The notes: generated by a model from the sequence alone, not told the origin. 64,000 nt of DNA from Mesorhizobium tianshanense (GCF_007830515.1 NZ_VLKT01000004.1:158389-222388), one strand, 5' to 3'. Positions 1 to 7,819 are shown, counted from the stretch's first letter. Translations and numbers: made by a program.

Positions 1-227
1 GCCCGCCGATCATCAGTCCGGATGCTGCCGGTTATACCGATCCGCTGCCGCAGGCACTGGTGCTGACGGCGATCGTGATCTCGTTTGGCATGACAGCGCT
101 TATTATGGTCCTCGCCTTGCGCGGTTTTCTGGAAACCGGTTCCGACCGGGTCGATCTCGACACGCTCGACGACGCGCAGGCTCCGCGCGAAAAGCCGGAC
201 CCAGTACGCGTGGGCTCGCCTGCATGA
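1..227 (+). CDS. phaC: Cation/proton antiporter subunit C (PhaC/MrpC/MnhC), 3' end only
   Basis: The window opens inside this gene; about 75 C-terminal residues are visible in the phase starting at base 3. They contain a hydrophobic helix (VLTAIVISFGMTALIMVLAL) preceded by a DPLPQALVLTAIVI segment typical of NuoK-like MrpC/MnhC/PhaC subunits, and a charged tail ending in VRVGSPA. The subunit belongs to the inner-membrane multisubunit Na+ or K+/H+ antiporter. Its stop overlaps the start of the D subunit (ATGA), showing translational coupling in the operon. Subunit identity rests on the family motif plus the C-D-E-F-G order. Which cation is moved cannot be read from sequence; K+ is the precedent in rhizobial Pha systems. 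Confidence 0.9.
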   Translation, partial: PPIISPDAAGYTDPLPQALVLTAIVISFGMTALIMVLALRGFLETGSDRVDLDTLDDAQAPREKPDPVRVGSPA

Positions 228-1756
228 GCAACTGGATCGTCGTTCCCGCCATCCTGCCTGCGATGACCGCCGCGCTCCTGATCCTGGCGCTGCGCCACGA
301 CCTAGCGCGTCAGCGCATCGTGTCCGTGGCGGCGACCGCGGCGCTGCTCGCGATCACGATCGGACTGTTCGTGCTGGCGAACGACGGGCAGCCGCGCGCG
401 TACCGGCTCGGCAACTGGCCCGCGCCGTTCGGAATCGTGCTGGTGCTCGACGGTCTTTCGGCCACCATGCTGGTGCTGACGTCGGCGCTTGCGTTTTTGG
501 TCCTTCTCTATGCCGTCAAGGGCTGGGACGCCCAGGGACGGCATTTTCACGCGCTGTTCCAGTTTCAGCTGCTGGGTATCAACGGGGCCTTTCTGACCGG
601 AGACCTGTTCAATCTGTTCGTGTTCTTCGAGGTGATGCTAATCGCCTCATATGGATTGATGCTGCACGGCGGCGGCGCGCCGCGGCTGAAGGCGGGCTTT
701 CAGTACGTGGCGATCAACCTGGTGGCCTCGACCCTGTTCCTGTTCGCGGTCGGCCTGATATACGCGGTGACCGGAACACTCAACATGGCGGATCTCGCCG
801 GCAAGGTGGCGCAGGTCGCGGCCGCCGATCAGGCGCTGTTGAAAAGCGGCGCACTGATGCTGCTGATCGTGTTCGCCATCAAGGCCGCGCTGGTGCCGCT
901 GCACTGGTGGCTGCCGGCCACCTATGCGTCGACATCGGCGCCGTCGGCGGCCTTGTTCATGATCATGACCAAGGTCGGCGCCTATTCGATCCTGCGCGTC
1001 TATGCACTGATCTTCGGCACCGAGGCCGGCGCGCTGGCGCAACTGGCCAATCCCTGGATTCTGCCGGCGGCTATCGTAAGCCTTGTATTCGGTTCGGTCG
1101 GCATGCTGGCGAGCCGGACGTTGCGCGATCTCGTCTGCTTCTGGGTCGTCGCCTCGATGGGCACTCTGCTGATTGCGCTCGGGACCTTCGATCTCGCCGG
1201 GGTGACAGCCGCGCTCTATTACCTCATCCACAGCACGTTGACCGGAGCGGCGCTGTTCCTGCTCGCCGACCTAGTGGCCGAACGGCGCGCGCAATGGCTC
1301 GATCGCCTGATCCCGGCGCGCGAGATCCAGCGTGCGACGCTGATCGGCGGGCTGTTCTTTCTGGCCGCCATCGCGGCGGTCGGCATGCCTCCGCTGTCCG
1401 GATTCATCGGCAAGCTTATGGTCCTGGAGGCGCTGCGCGGCGCGCCAGGCTGGCCGCTGATCTGGTTCGCCATTCTCGGCACCAGCCTGTTGATGATCGT
1501 CGGCTTTGCGCGCGCCGGCTCGACCCTGTTCTGGAAGAGCCGTGACGCGAACAACGTCATGGAGGAACCAGATCGCCGGTCGTTGCTGCCGATCATGGTG
1601 GTCGGACTGTTGCTGGCAGGAACCGCTGGACTGTCGGTCGCAGCCGGCTCTGCTGTGCGGTCTCTCGAGGGGATCGCCCGGCAGGCGCTCGATCCCGATC
1701 CCTATGTCCGAGCCGTGCTCGGTGCGGATGCGCGCATCCGTGCGGCGGGGAGGTAG
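224..1756 (+). CDS. phaD: Cation/proton antiporter subunit D (PhaD/MrpD)
   Basis: This 510-residue, almost wholly hydrophobic protein has about 14 predicted membrane helices. It belongs to the NuoL/M/N-like proton-translocating family. The conserved membrane Glu lies in FNLFVFFEVMLIASYGL (E137) and the conserved Lys in VFAIKAALVPLHWWLP (K220), both at the positions expected for the proton path. The ATG at 224 overlaps the C-subunit stop, and the E subunit starts two bases after the TAG. Length matches MrpD/PhaD (about 490-550). It acts in the inner membrane as one of the two large ion-path subunits of the antiporter, giving pH homeostasis and cation tolerance. I am sure of the family; the ion specificity is inferred. 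Confidence 0.95.
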   Translation: MSNWIVVPAILPAMTAALLILALRHDLARQRIVSVAATAALLAITIGLFVLANDGQPRAYRLGNWPAPFGIVLVLDGLSATMLVLTSALAFLVLLYAVKGWDAQGRHFHALFQFQLLGINGAFLTGDLFNLFVFFEVMLIASYGLMLHGGGAPRLKAGFQYVAINLVASTLFLFAVGLIYAVTGTLNMADLAGKVAQVAAADQALLKSGALMLLIVFAIKAALVPLHWWLPATYASTSAPSAALFMIMTKVGAYSILRVYALIFGTEAGALAQLANPWILPAAIVSLVFGSVGMLASRTLRDLVCFWVVASMGTLLIALGTFDLAGVTAALYYLIHSTLTGAALFLLADLVAERRAQWLDRLIPAREIQRATLIGGLFFLAAIAAVGMPPLSGFIGKLMVLEALRGAPGWPLIWFAILGTSLLMIVGFARAGSTLFWKSRDANNVMEEPDRRSLLPIMVVGLLLAGTAGLSVAAGSAVRSLEGIARQALDPDPYVRAVLGADARIRAAGR

Positions 1757-1758
1757 TC

Positions 1759-2250
1759 ATGCTGACGCGTCTTGTCCCGCACCCTTTGCTGACAATTCTC
1801 ATCACCGTAGTCTGGGTGCTGCTGAACAATGATGTGTCGATCGCGCAAGCAATGATCGGCCTCGTGCTCGGGCTTCTCATCCCGAAAGCCACGAGCGCTT
1901 ACTGGCCCGGGCGCCCTCGGATGCGTGCTCCACTTGTCGTCATCGAGTACCTTCTGATCGTGCTCTGGGACATCGTCGTGTCCAACGTGCAGGTCGCTTA
2001 TCTGGTCCTGTTCCGGCGCGGCGACCGGTTGCGCACACGCTACATCACCGTGCCGCTGGTCCTGACCACACCTGAGGCGATCACCGTATTGGCCGGAACG
2101 ATAACCATGACGCCCGGCACGGTTACCGCCGACGTCAGCGCCGACGGCCGCGCGCTGCTGGTGCATTGCCTTGAAACGGACGATCCCGAAGCGACAATCG
2201 CGCGGATCAAGACGCGCTACGAACAGCGGCTCAAGAGGATTTTCGAATGA
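1759..2250 (+). CDS. phaE: Cation/proton antiporter subunit E (PhaE/MrpE)
   Basis: A 163-residue protein with two or three N-terminal membrane helices (LLTILITVVWVLLNNDVSIAQ and following) and a C-terminal soluble domain. The domain carries the MrpE-typical run LTTPEAITVLAGTITMTPGT and ends ARIKTRYEQRLKRIFE. It begins two bases after the D-subunit stop and its own stop overlaps the F-subunit start (ATGA). MrpE is a structural subunit needed for assembly and full activity of the antiporter complex rather than an ion-path subunit. Length is normal for the family. Confidence 0.93.
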   Translation: MLTRLVPHPLLTILITVVWVLLNNDVSIAQAMIGLVLGLLIPKATSAYWPGRPRMRAPLVVIEYLLIVLWDIVVSNVQVAYLVLFRRGDRLRTRYITVPLVLTTPEAITVLAGTITMTPGTVTADVSADGRALLVHCLETDDPEATIARIKTRYEQRLKRIFE

Positions 2251-2516
2251 TCGCCACCGCCTGCGCCATCGCCCTTGGGATTGTCGGCGCCGCCCTGCTG
2301 ATGAACCTCTACCGCCTTGCCATCGGCCCGGACGTGACGGATCGCGTGCTGGCACTCGACACGATGGTGATCAATGCGATCGCTCTGATCGTTCTGGTGG
2401 GAATTCTTTACGGCACCACCATGTATTTCGAGGCCGCATTGCTCTTTGCCATGGTGGGTTTCGTAACGACCGTGGCCTTCTGCAAATATCTCCTGCGCGG
2501 CAACGTGATCGAATAA
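2247..2516 (+). CDS. phaF: Cation/proton antiporter subunit F (PhaF/MrpF)
   Basis: An 89-residue protein with three hydrophobic helices. It carries the MrpF signature NLYRLAIGPDVTDRVLALDTMVINAIALIVL at about residues 22-52; the GPDVTDRVLALD core is strongly conserved in MnhF/PhaF. The ATG overlaps the E-subunit stop and the G subunit follows after ten bases with a good ribosome site (AAGGA). It is a small integral-membrane subunit of the multisubunit antiporter. Length matches the family (85-95 residues). Confidence 0.94.
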   Translation: MIATACAIALGIVGAALLMNLYRLAIGPDVTDRVLALDTMVINAIALIVLVGILYGTTMYFEAALLFAMVGFVTTVAFCKYLLRGNVIE

Positions 2517-2526
2517 GGACGCAACG

Positions 2527-2889
2527 ATGCATCCCCTGTCAGAAGCACTCATTGCCGGCCTGATCCTGATCGGCGCGTTCTTCCTGTTTGTCGGATCGTT
2601 CGGGCTCGCCAAGCTGCCCGACCTGATGCGCCGGTTGCATGGGCCAACCAAGGCGACCACGCTCGGCATCGGGTCGATCCTGGTCGCGTCGATGCTGTAC
2701 TTCCTCCTCGTGCGCGGCCAGTTTTCGATACATGAGCTGCTGATCACGATCTTTCTTTTCCTAACCGCACCAGTGAGCGCCCACATGATTGCGAAGGCGC
2801 ATATTCTTCGTTCCCCGGGCGAACGCAGCGCGCTGCCTGGGACGGGTGGCAAGGTCGGGTGGGCTACCGTCGACGAGAATGGCTCCTAG
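2527..2889 (+). CDS. phaG: Cation/proton antiporter subunit G (PhaG/MrpG)
   Basis: A 120-residue protein with three membrane helices in the first 85 residues. It carries the MrpG core FGLAKLPDLMRRLHGPTKATTLGIGSIL (residues 26-53), close to the usual 'lpDxyxRlHaaTKaxTLG' pattern. A soluble tail of about 35 residues follows (LRSPGERSALPGTGG...), somewhat longer than in many homologues. It is the last gene of the antiporter operon; no gene follows for 280 bases. It works with F in assembly of the complex. Confidence 0.93.
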   Translation: MHPLSEALIAGLILIGAFFLFVGSFGLAKLPDLMRRLHGPTKATTLGIGSILVASMLYFLLVRGQFSIHELLITIFLFLTAPVSAHMIAKAHILRSPGERSALPGTGGKVGWATVDENGS

Positions 2890-3099
2890 CGTCCATCTCT
2901 CTCGAGCCGCCATGAGGCTAAGCAGAGAACGACCCTTTATATGGACCGGCTGCTTTCGCAAATGAGGCGTGCAGGGATAGCGGAATGTCGCTCCTATGTA
3001 TCCGGCCTGTCGATCGGCTCGCGGCCGTGGCCTTGATGGGAACACGCACGCACCTTTACGCCACGTGTCTGCCTGATTTAGCAGGTTCTACGTCTAGGA

Positions 3100-3113
3100 T
3101 TGACGTTGATCAA
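3100..3113 (+). promoter_or_regulatory. FNR/FixK-type box (TTGAC-N4-ATCAA)
   Basis: TTGACGTTGATCAA fits the 14-base anaerobox consensus TTGAY-N4-RTCAA used by FNR, FixK and ANR regulators. Its centre is 64 bases upstream of the universal stress protein ATG at 3171. That leaves room for a class II promoter with a start near 3148. Function as a low-oxygen control site is inferred from motif and placement. Confidence 0.6.
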
Positions 3114-3170
3114 ATCGTTTAGTTAGCCCCGATGGTACGGAAGTGCTTGTTAACTGCCACGGAGACATCA

Positions 3171-4031
3171 ATGCTACGCAGTATCCTCGTAGCGCTCGAC
3201 GGATCGGCTTCTAGCGTCGAAGCTGGACAGTTGGCGCTTGAACTTGGCAAACGCCACCGTGGTCATGTTGAGGGCCTTGGCATCGTCAATTCCGCGTGGA
3301 TCCAGCGTCCTGAGCCGGTTCCGATCGGCGGCATGGCATACAAAAAGGCGCTCGATCTGACATTACTCAAGACTGCGTCCGATCGCGTCAACGCCGTTCT
3401 CTGGACCTTCGGTGAGCGGGCAAAGGATGCGGACTTCGCCGCGTTCGAAACGAAGAGAGTGGATGGCGATCCACGGATCCAGATCGAGTTCGAAGCAACC
3501 GCTCACGATTTGGTGGTGCTCGGTCGCAACAGTATGTTCGACGTGGACGGAGAGCTTTATGAAATGCCTCTGTGCATTGATAGGATCATTCGAGGCGAAC
3601 CGCGGCCGGTGCTCCTCGTCCCCCCCGGCGGCAAGCCAGATGACGATCTGGCCGCGCCAGTGCTGATTGCCTTCGATGGGAGTCCCGCTGCATCACGGAC
3701 ACTACATATATTCGCGTTGCTCGGGCTCGCCGTAGAACAGGAGGTTCATGTCCTCACCGTCGACAACAGATCAGAGGATGCCGCTGCGGCAGCCGCGGCC
3801 CGCGCCTGCGCACTCCTGAGACGGCACGGCACCAAACAGGCGCATGGAATTGGATTGGGAGATCTTCAAGCAGGTACACCGGCAGAAGCGATCCTTGGGA
3901 CAGCGAAAACCTTGGGCGCGGGAATGATCGCGATGGGTGCGTACGGGCATAGAGGAATCCGTGAGATCTTTGGCTCCTGTACCCGAGACGTCCTGGCAAA
4001 TTCCTCAAAGCCCCTGTTTCTGTACCATTAG
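3171..4031 (+). CDS. Universal stress protein, tandem UspA domains
   Basis: 286 residues made of two UspA folds. Domain 1 begins MLRSILVALDGSASSVEAGQLALELGKRH and domain 2 begins near residue 165 with VLIAFDGSPAASRTLHIFALLG. Both carry the V-x-x-D-G-S start strand, and domain 2 ends with the nucleotide-binding run MIAMGAYGHRGIREIFGSCTRDVLANS (G-x2-G-x9-G-S/T), suggesting ATP binding. I chose ATG 3171 because the UspA fold starts there and GGAGA sits just upstream; an in-frame ATG at 3132 would add 13 unconvincing residues. Single-gene unit behind an FNR/FixK box, which fits the known induction of rhizobial and Pseudomonas tandem Usp proteins at low oxygen. Confidence 0.9.
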   Translation: MLRSILVALDGSASSVEAGQLALELGKRHRGHVEGLGIVNSAWIQRPEPVPIGGMAYKKALDLTLLKTASDRVNAVLWTFGERAKDADFAAFETKRVDGDPRIQIEFEATAHDLVVLGRNSMFDVDGELYEMPLCIDRIIRGEPRPVLLVPPGGKPDDDLAAPVLIAFDGSPAASRTLHIFALLGLAVEQEVHVLTVDNRSEDAAAAAAARACALLRRHGTKQAHGIGLGDLQAGTPAEAILGTAKTLGAGMIAMGAYGHRGIREIFGSCTRDVLANSSKPLFLYH

Positions 4032-4037
4032 GACAGC

Positions 4038-4733
4038 TTGGCTCCGGTAGCATGGAACCTGCGGTTCTTGTCAGGCGAGTTCGCATCCGGGGATCGCAAG
4101 GACCGACATATCGCCACGGTGCTGGCCGGCATCCGCAACAGCCACGCCTCCCCTCCCCTTCAGAAGGAAGCCATTCTCCCAGAAGATCTGATCGCCATGC
4201 TGGAGACGCTCGATCTTGGCCTGCGCGACCGTGCCATGCTGCTTCTGGGTTTTGCCGGGGCCTGGGTCGTTCCGAAATCGTCGGCCTCGACGTTGCCAGG
4301 GATCACACGGAGGACGGCCGCGGCTGGGTCGACATTCTCGACAAAGGTGTTCTGGTGACGCTGCGCGGCAAAACCGGCTGGCGTGAGGTCGAGATCGGCC
4401 GAGGCTCTTCCAATGCCACCTGCCCGGTGGTTGCCCTGCAGAGCTGGCTGAGGCTGGCACGCATCGCCCATGGCCCGCTGTTTCGACGTGTCACCGGGCA
4501 AGACAGGTCCGTCGGCGCCGAGCGGCTGAACGACCAGGAGGTGGCCCGGCTGGTCAAACGCGCTGCGCTGGCCGCTGGCGTCCGCGGCGATATGTCAGAA
4601 GGCGACCGCACGCTGCGGCGTTCCGCTGCCTGAAGCCATGCAGCAATCGCAGCACCGCTCCATCAGCCAAGCCTCCAACGACTACGATGACGCGGAACGG
4701 ACGCTCGGGCGGGCGGCGCGGGTTCTTGCCTGA
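4038..4733 (+). pseudogene. Decayed tyrosine recombinase/integrase
   Basis: Pieces of one phage-type integrase lie in three frames. The first frame reads ATVLAGIRNSHASPPLQKEA, then LIAMLETLDLGLRDRAMLLLGFAGA to about 4262. The next resumes after a one-base shift as RSEIVGLDVARDHTEDGRGW and continues to the TGA at 4633. The third, 4638-4733, reads QQSQHRSISQASNDYDDAERTLGRAARVLA, the usual C-terminal tail of this family. The central segment with the catalytic H-x-x-R and Tyr is missing between pieces two and three. The N-terminal SAM-like domain is also missing. So this is a truncated, frameshifted and internally deleted relic of an integrated element. Confidence 0.85.
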
Positions 4734-5005
4734 CCAGGTTGGCAGAGGCCTGAGATGCCCTTGGTTCTAATAGGCAGTCCACTCCCACGGCTGCGGCACT
4801 CGGCATCTTCCCTCACCTCAACGGTCGTTCGTTCGTCTGAGTTCGTTTCTGCGAGTGCGCCGCTGCGGATGCCGACCAGCACGCAACGCCCAAATCCCTC
4901 CGCTCGCCGTAAGCACCCGCAACTGGAAACGATGGCGGGCGTTGCTGTGACGAACAGGATATAAGCTATCTGGCAGCAAGCCTGGTTGAGGACAGCCCGA
5001 CGGTC
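4734..5005. other. Spacer between integrase relic and pcm
   Basis: About 270 bases with no convincing gene. A 69-codon open frame on the plus strand (4755-4964) has no recognisable motif and is rich in Ser, Arg and Pro, as expected of out-of-frame reading of GC-rich DNA. A weak purine run (GAGGA) lies 16 bases before the pcm ATG. Confidence 0.4.
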
Positions 5006-5680
5006 ATGAAGCCAATGAACGACGAGCATCTCGCAGTGCTACGCAGGCACATGGTCGAGATGATTGCAATCCATACCGATCTCGCAAGCGAGGAACTTGG
5101 CAAGGCGGCGCTCGATAAGCGGGTCATGGCGGCGATGAGGCGGATACCCCGGCATCTCTTCGTGCCAGCGTCGGTTGCGCCTTATGCCTACCAGGACATG
5201 CCGCTGCCGATCGGCTTCGGTAAAACCATCTCGCAACCGTTCATTGTCGCTCTGATGACCGATCTCCTTGCGCCGCAACCGCACGAGGCGGTACTCGAAA
5301 TCGGCACCGGCCTGGGCTACCAAACCGCAATTCTCGCGGAGCTCGCCGGGCAAGTTTGGAGCGTCGAAATCGTCGAGGAATTCGCAAGCCATGCGGAGGC
5401 GCTCCTGCAGGGCCTCGGCTTATCCAATGTCGGCATTCGTGTCGGAGACGGGTCTCGCGGCTGGCCCGAGCACGCCCCATTCGACAAGATCCTGGCCACG
5501 GCGGCGGCTGAGCGGACACCGCCCGCTTTATTGAAGCAACTCAAGCCGGGGGGACGCATGGTTCTGCCTTTGGGGTCTGAAGAAGCACAGTTTCTGACTG
5601 TCATCGACAAGGATGCAGCAGGGCAACTCGAGACGCGGCAGCTTATCCCAGTTCGGTTCAGCCGGCTCGAAACGGCCTAA
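5006..5680 (+). CDS. pcm: Protein-L-isoaspartate O-methyltransferase
   Basis: 224 residues, normal for the family. This soluble enzyme uses S-adenosylmethionine to methylate L-isoaspartyl residues in aged proteins, starting their repair. The PCMT signature GFGKTISQPFIVALM is at 70-84 and SAM motif I VLEIGTGLGYQTAIL at 96-110, followed by VWSVEIVEEF. FDKILATAA near 155 and LKPGGRMVLPLG near 180 complete the fold. IPRHLFVP (47-54) is the usual N-terminal family motif. The gene stands alone between mobile-element debris and a toxin-antitoxin relic. Many rhizobia carry more than one pcm, so this may be the accessory copy. Confidence 0.92.
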   Translation: MKPMNDEHLAVLRRHMVEMIAIHTDLASEELGKAALDKRVMAAMRRIPRHLFVPASVAPYAYQDMPLPIGFGKTISQPFIVALMTDLLAPQPHEAVLEIGTGLGYQTAILAELAGQVWSVEIVEEFASHAEALLQGLGLSNVGIRVGDGSRGWPEHAPFDKILATAAAERTPPALLKQLKPGGRMVLPLGSEEAQFLTVIDKDAAGQLETRQLIPVRFSRLETA

Positions 5681-6125
5681 TAAAAGGTGCAGACAGCCGC
5701 GACCGGGATTTCCCATCGCCACGCTAGATGCCAGGATCCAGTCCGGGTCAGCAGGATCAATCGGAGCGAGAAGATCGGTGTTTCGGCGGCGGATGAGCGT
5801 CAGATCATGTTTGCGCGCGAGCGCATGGCGCGTGCCTGACGAAGCAGTCCGCGCTCCTGGCCGTCATAGCGCAGGCGGCGCACCTCGATGGTGTGGAGGT
5901 CAAACTCCTCGATCGTGTTGTCTGAGAAGGCAATACGCACATCGTTCTCGGCTCCGAATGCGAGAACGCCTGCCTGTGTTCGCGTTGCCAAGATCGCCAC
6001 TTCTGCCGCCTCGATGGCGGATCTGACCTCGGCGTGTCCGCCAATGTTACAAGTTACGCGCCGGCAGACCGACGGCAGAGATGGTGACGCCAGCGCGCAA
6101 CCATTCTTGCTTTTCTTACGTGAAT
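5681..6125. other. Intergenic region with possible minus-strand gene remnant
   Basis: No intact gene is supported. On the minus strand, roughly 6045 to 5800, one frame reads like real protein: GHAEVRSAIEAAEVAILA, then GVLAFGAENDVRIAFSDN, then EEFDLHTIEVRRLRYDGQE, ending ARAMRSRANMI. Its acidic/hydrophobic balance is unlike shadow frames, but it has no sensible start and I do not recognise the family. It may be the 3' remnant of a deleted gene. The left part (5681-5800) holds nothing I can identify. Confidence 0.35.
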
Positions 6126-6156
6126 TACCTGTTGTAGGTACTTCAAAAGGAAGTAC
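6126..6156 (+). promoter_or_regulatory. Two overlapping inverted repeats, probable Phd autoregulation site
   Basis: TACCT-GTTGT-AGGTA (6126-6140) is followed by GTACTTC-AAAAG-GAAGTAC (6138-6156), two perfect inverted repeats sharing three bases. The second overlaps the purine-rich ribosome site and ends four bases before the antitoxin ATG. Phd/YefM antitoxins repress their own operon through such palindromes, so this is the likely operator; binding itself is inferred. Confidence 0.6.
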
Positions 6157-6160
6157 GGCG

Positions 6161-6412
6161 ATGAAGCAATTCACATTCTCGGACATGAATCGCGTGTCAG
6201 GCGAAATCCTCGAAACGGCATTGATCGAGCCGGTGGCGCTGACCAAGCGCGGCAAGGAAAAGCTCGTCATCCTGTCCGCTGCTCAGTACCACCAGCTCGT
6301 CGGCCAGCAGCATTCCGTCGCCTATACGCCCGAGGACGCACCGGATGAAGTCCACAATGAACTCATGACTGGACTGGATGCAGTAATTTCCGGCGACACG
6401 CCCCATGCTTAA
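6161..6412 (+). CDS. Type II antitoxin, Phd/YefM family
   Basis: 83 residues. MKQFTFSDMNRVSGEILETALIEPVALTKRGKEKLVILSA is the Phd/YefM N-terminal fold (Met-x-x-hydrophobic-strand, then 'ealxepVxitkrGkxxaVlls'). The C-terminal part, VAYTPEDAPDEVHNELMTGLDAVISG, would be the toxin-wrapping tail. ATG 6161 is preceded by AAGGA; longer in-frame starts read into the palindromes and give no family sequence. The 3' end overlaps by eight bases the start of a PemK/MazF-like toxin gene that is broken, so this is now an antitoxin without a functional partner in cis. Confidence 0.85.
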   Translation: MKQFTFSDMNRVSGEILETALIEPVALTKRGKEKLVILSAAQYHQLVGQQHSVAYTPEDAPDEVHNELMTGLDAVISGDTPHA

Positions 6413-6799
6413 AAGCCGGCGGTCTGCTCCGATATTATTGCAATGGGCGCGGGAAGCAGACGCTGGCGAGGAATCCGGACGCAAGGCAGGGCCGGTTTGC
6501 ATCGTTGTCCGGACGCCAGCAACGCCCGCAGCCTAGTTTCTCATTCCGTTGACTTCGCAAAAACCCGACCGGTCGCGCCCGCATCTTGCCATCAGCGAAA
6601 TCGAATGCCGCCGTGGCGGCCTCGACTATCCGTCATGGCTGATCCTGGACGAGTATAACCGGTGCAGGTCGATGAAGCCTATGATCTGGTGACGACGACG
6701 CCGATAGGCGCGTTCAGTCCCGCATTTGCCCGCAAGATTGCTGGCGTGATCAAAGAGACGGCGGCGCAGCTTCGATTGCGCGGCATCGTTCGCAAATAG
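6405..6799 (+). pseudogene. Broken PemK/MazF-like toxin gene
   Basis: From ATG 6405 the frame reads WAREADAGEESGRKAGPVCIVVRT, the N-terminal part of a PemK/MazF-type growth inhibitor. An in-frame TAG at 6534-6536 then interrupts it, after which the same frame continues FLIPLTSQKPDRSRPHLA and WLILDEYN. A one-base shift near 6659 is needed to carry on as VQVDEAYDLVTTTPIGAFSP and AGVIKETAAQLRLRGIVRK, stopping at 6799. Restored, the protein would be about 130 residues. Two independent lesions make it very likely dead; RNA endonuclease activity is the family expectation for an intact copy. It overlaps the antitoxin, the usual antitoxin-first arrangement. Confidence 0.75.
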
Positions 6800-6822
6800 C
6801 CGGACTGATCTTCTTGGCAGGC

Positions 6823-6861
6823 CTCCGGTCCTTACCCGCATCGACTGGGCCAGGACCGGAG
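6823..6861. terminator. Inverted repeat, CTCCGGTCC / GGACCGGAG
   Basis: Perfect 9-base GC-rich arms at 6823-6831 and 6853-6861 separated by 21 bases, starting 23 bases after the toxin relic's last stop. There is no T-run, so it is only a candidate transcription end or mRNA 3' hairpin for the antitoxin operon. Confidence 0.4.
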
Positions 6862-7201
6862 CGAGGGGCGCCCTACGCCCTTCCCCTCGCACTCCCCTCC
6901 CCGACCACGGCCGCCGCTCCGTTTCACGATGCGCACTTCAGCCTGTCGTCATTGTCGGCAAGTCGAACGCCGTTGCCAGGTCCTGGACCGCTCCAGCGAG
7001 AAGGCTGCGGAGAACCGGCTCGCGGCCGGTTGGCGAACGTGGTTTTGCTTCCGAAATCGTCCCAATTGTTGGCGAGTAATTATAGAATATCTCCATCGAA
7101 GTAGCATAATACTTGACATTACATGAAGAACCGAAATAGACAAGGCGTTGAGCCGAGGCCAGTCAGCCATTATACGACCCGCGCAAAAACTAGGCTCAGG
7201 G

Positions 7202-7226
7202 CTCATTGATTAGAGCCAGAAGACGA
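7202..7226. repeat. 25-base direct repeat, copy 1 (flanks the deaminase gene)
   Basis: CTCATTGAT-T-AGAGCCAGAAGA-C-GAC. The second copy at 7820-7844 differs at two positions. Read on the minus strand each copy contains a hairpin GGCTC-N8-GAG(C/T)C, the one arm difference being compatible with a G-U pair. Each also ends a reading frame in ...FWL-stop. Confidence 0.6.
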
Positions 7227-7333
7227 CAGTTGCGGCGATGCAGATCGCCGACATGAATCTGATTTGCAGACCCTTGGAAATCCCTCCGATTCAAGACTAA
7301 ATCATCCCGCACTAGCTTTTTGGGGAGACTCTG

Positions 7334-7804
7334 ATGGAAAACCACGAGCCGTTTCTACGCGAGGCGATTGCGCTCTCGAAATCCGCGATGCAACGCGGCG
7401 ACGAACCGTTTGGCTCGGTGCTGGTGAAGGACAGCGAAGTAATCCTGCGCGCCGAAAACAGTGTCTTCACCGGCCACGATATGACGAACCACGCCGAGAT
7501 GAACCTGGTTAAACTGGCGGCGCAGCACTACGACACTGCTTTTCTCGCAGACTGCACGCTCTACACCAGCACCGAGCCGTGCGCGATGTGCTCCGGGGCG
7601 ATTTACTGGTCGGGCATCGGGCGTATGGTGTTCGCGTGCTCCGAAGCGCGGCTTGGCGAGATCGCTGGGATCGGGTTGAACGTGCCGAGCCGGGCGGTGT
7701 CGCAAACCGGCGCGCGCATCGTCACTGTGGTTGGCCCGAACCTCGAAGACGAAGCCGCCGAAGTGCATCAGGAATTCTGGCCAAAGCATCTGGGCAAAGC
7801 TTAG
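7334..7804 (+). CDS. Nucleoside/cytidine-type deaminase (zinc CDA superfamily)
   Basis: 156 residues. The zinc site is complete: HAEMN at 53-57 (His ligand plus catalytic Glu55) and PCAMC at 82-86 (two Cys ligands). EPFGSVLVKD near 24 is the typical substrate-loop strand. Length and the sequence TSTEPCAMCSGAIYWSGIGRMVFACS place it with guanine deaminase/nucleoside deaminases of the CMP/dCMP-type family rather than tRNA-specific TadA. It should hydrolytically deaminate a purine or pyrimidine base or nucleoside in the cytoplasm; the exact substrate cannot be told. It has its own leader and is flanked by the 25-base repeats, converging with the ABC-transporter operon. Confidence 0.85.
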   Translation: MENHEPFLREAIALSKSAMQRGDEPFGSVLVKDSEVILRAENSVFTGHDMTNHAEMNLVKLAAQHYDTAFLADCTLYTSTEPCAMCSGAIYWSGIGRMVFACSEARLGEIAGIGLNVPSRAVSQTGARIVTVVGPNLEDEAAEVHQEFWPKHLGKA

Positions 7805-7819
7805 AGCCTCGGCTTCGGA

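Larger units (their letters stand above)
6800..7333. other. Non-coding stretch between toxin relic and deaminase
   Basis: No gene is supported in these 530 bases. It holds a long-arm inverted repeat just after the toxin relic (listed separately), a moderately AT-rich patch around 7060-7135, the first copy of a 25-base direct repeat (7202-7226), and the deaminase leader. On the minus strand, 7243-7211, a short open frame ends FMSAICIAATVVFWL-stop. It looks like the C-terminus of a small membrane protein, but no complete gene is present. Confidence 0.4.

Noticed and set aside
4755..4964. 69-codon plus-strand frame before pcm
   Set aside because: No ribosome site or motif; Ser/Arg/Pro-rich as in non-coding GC-rich DNA.
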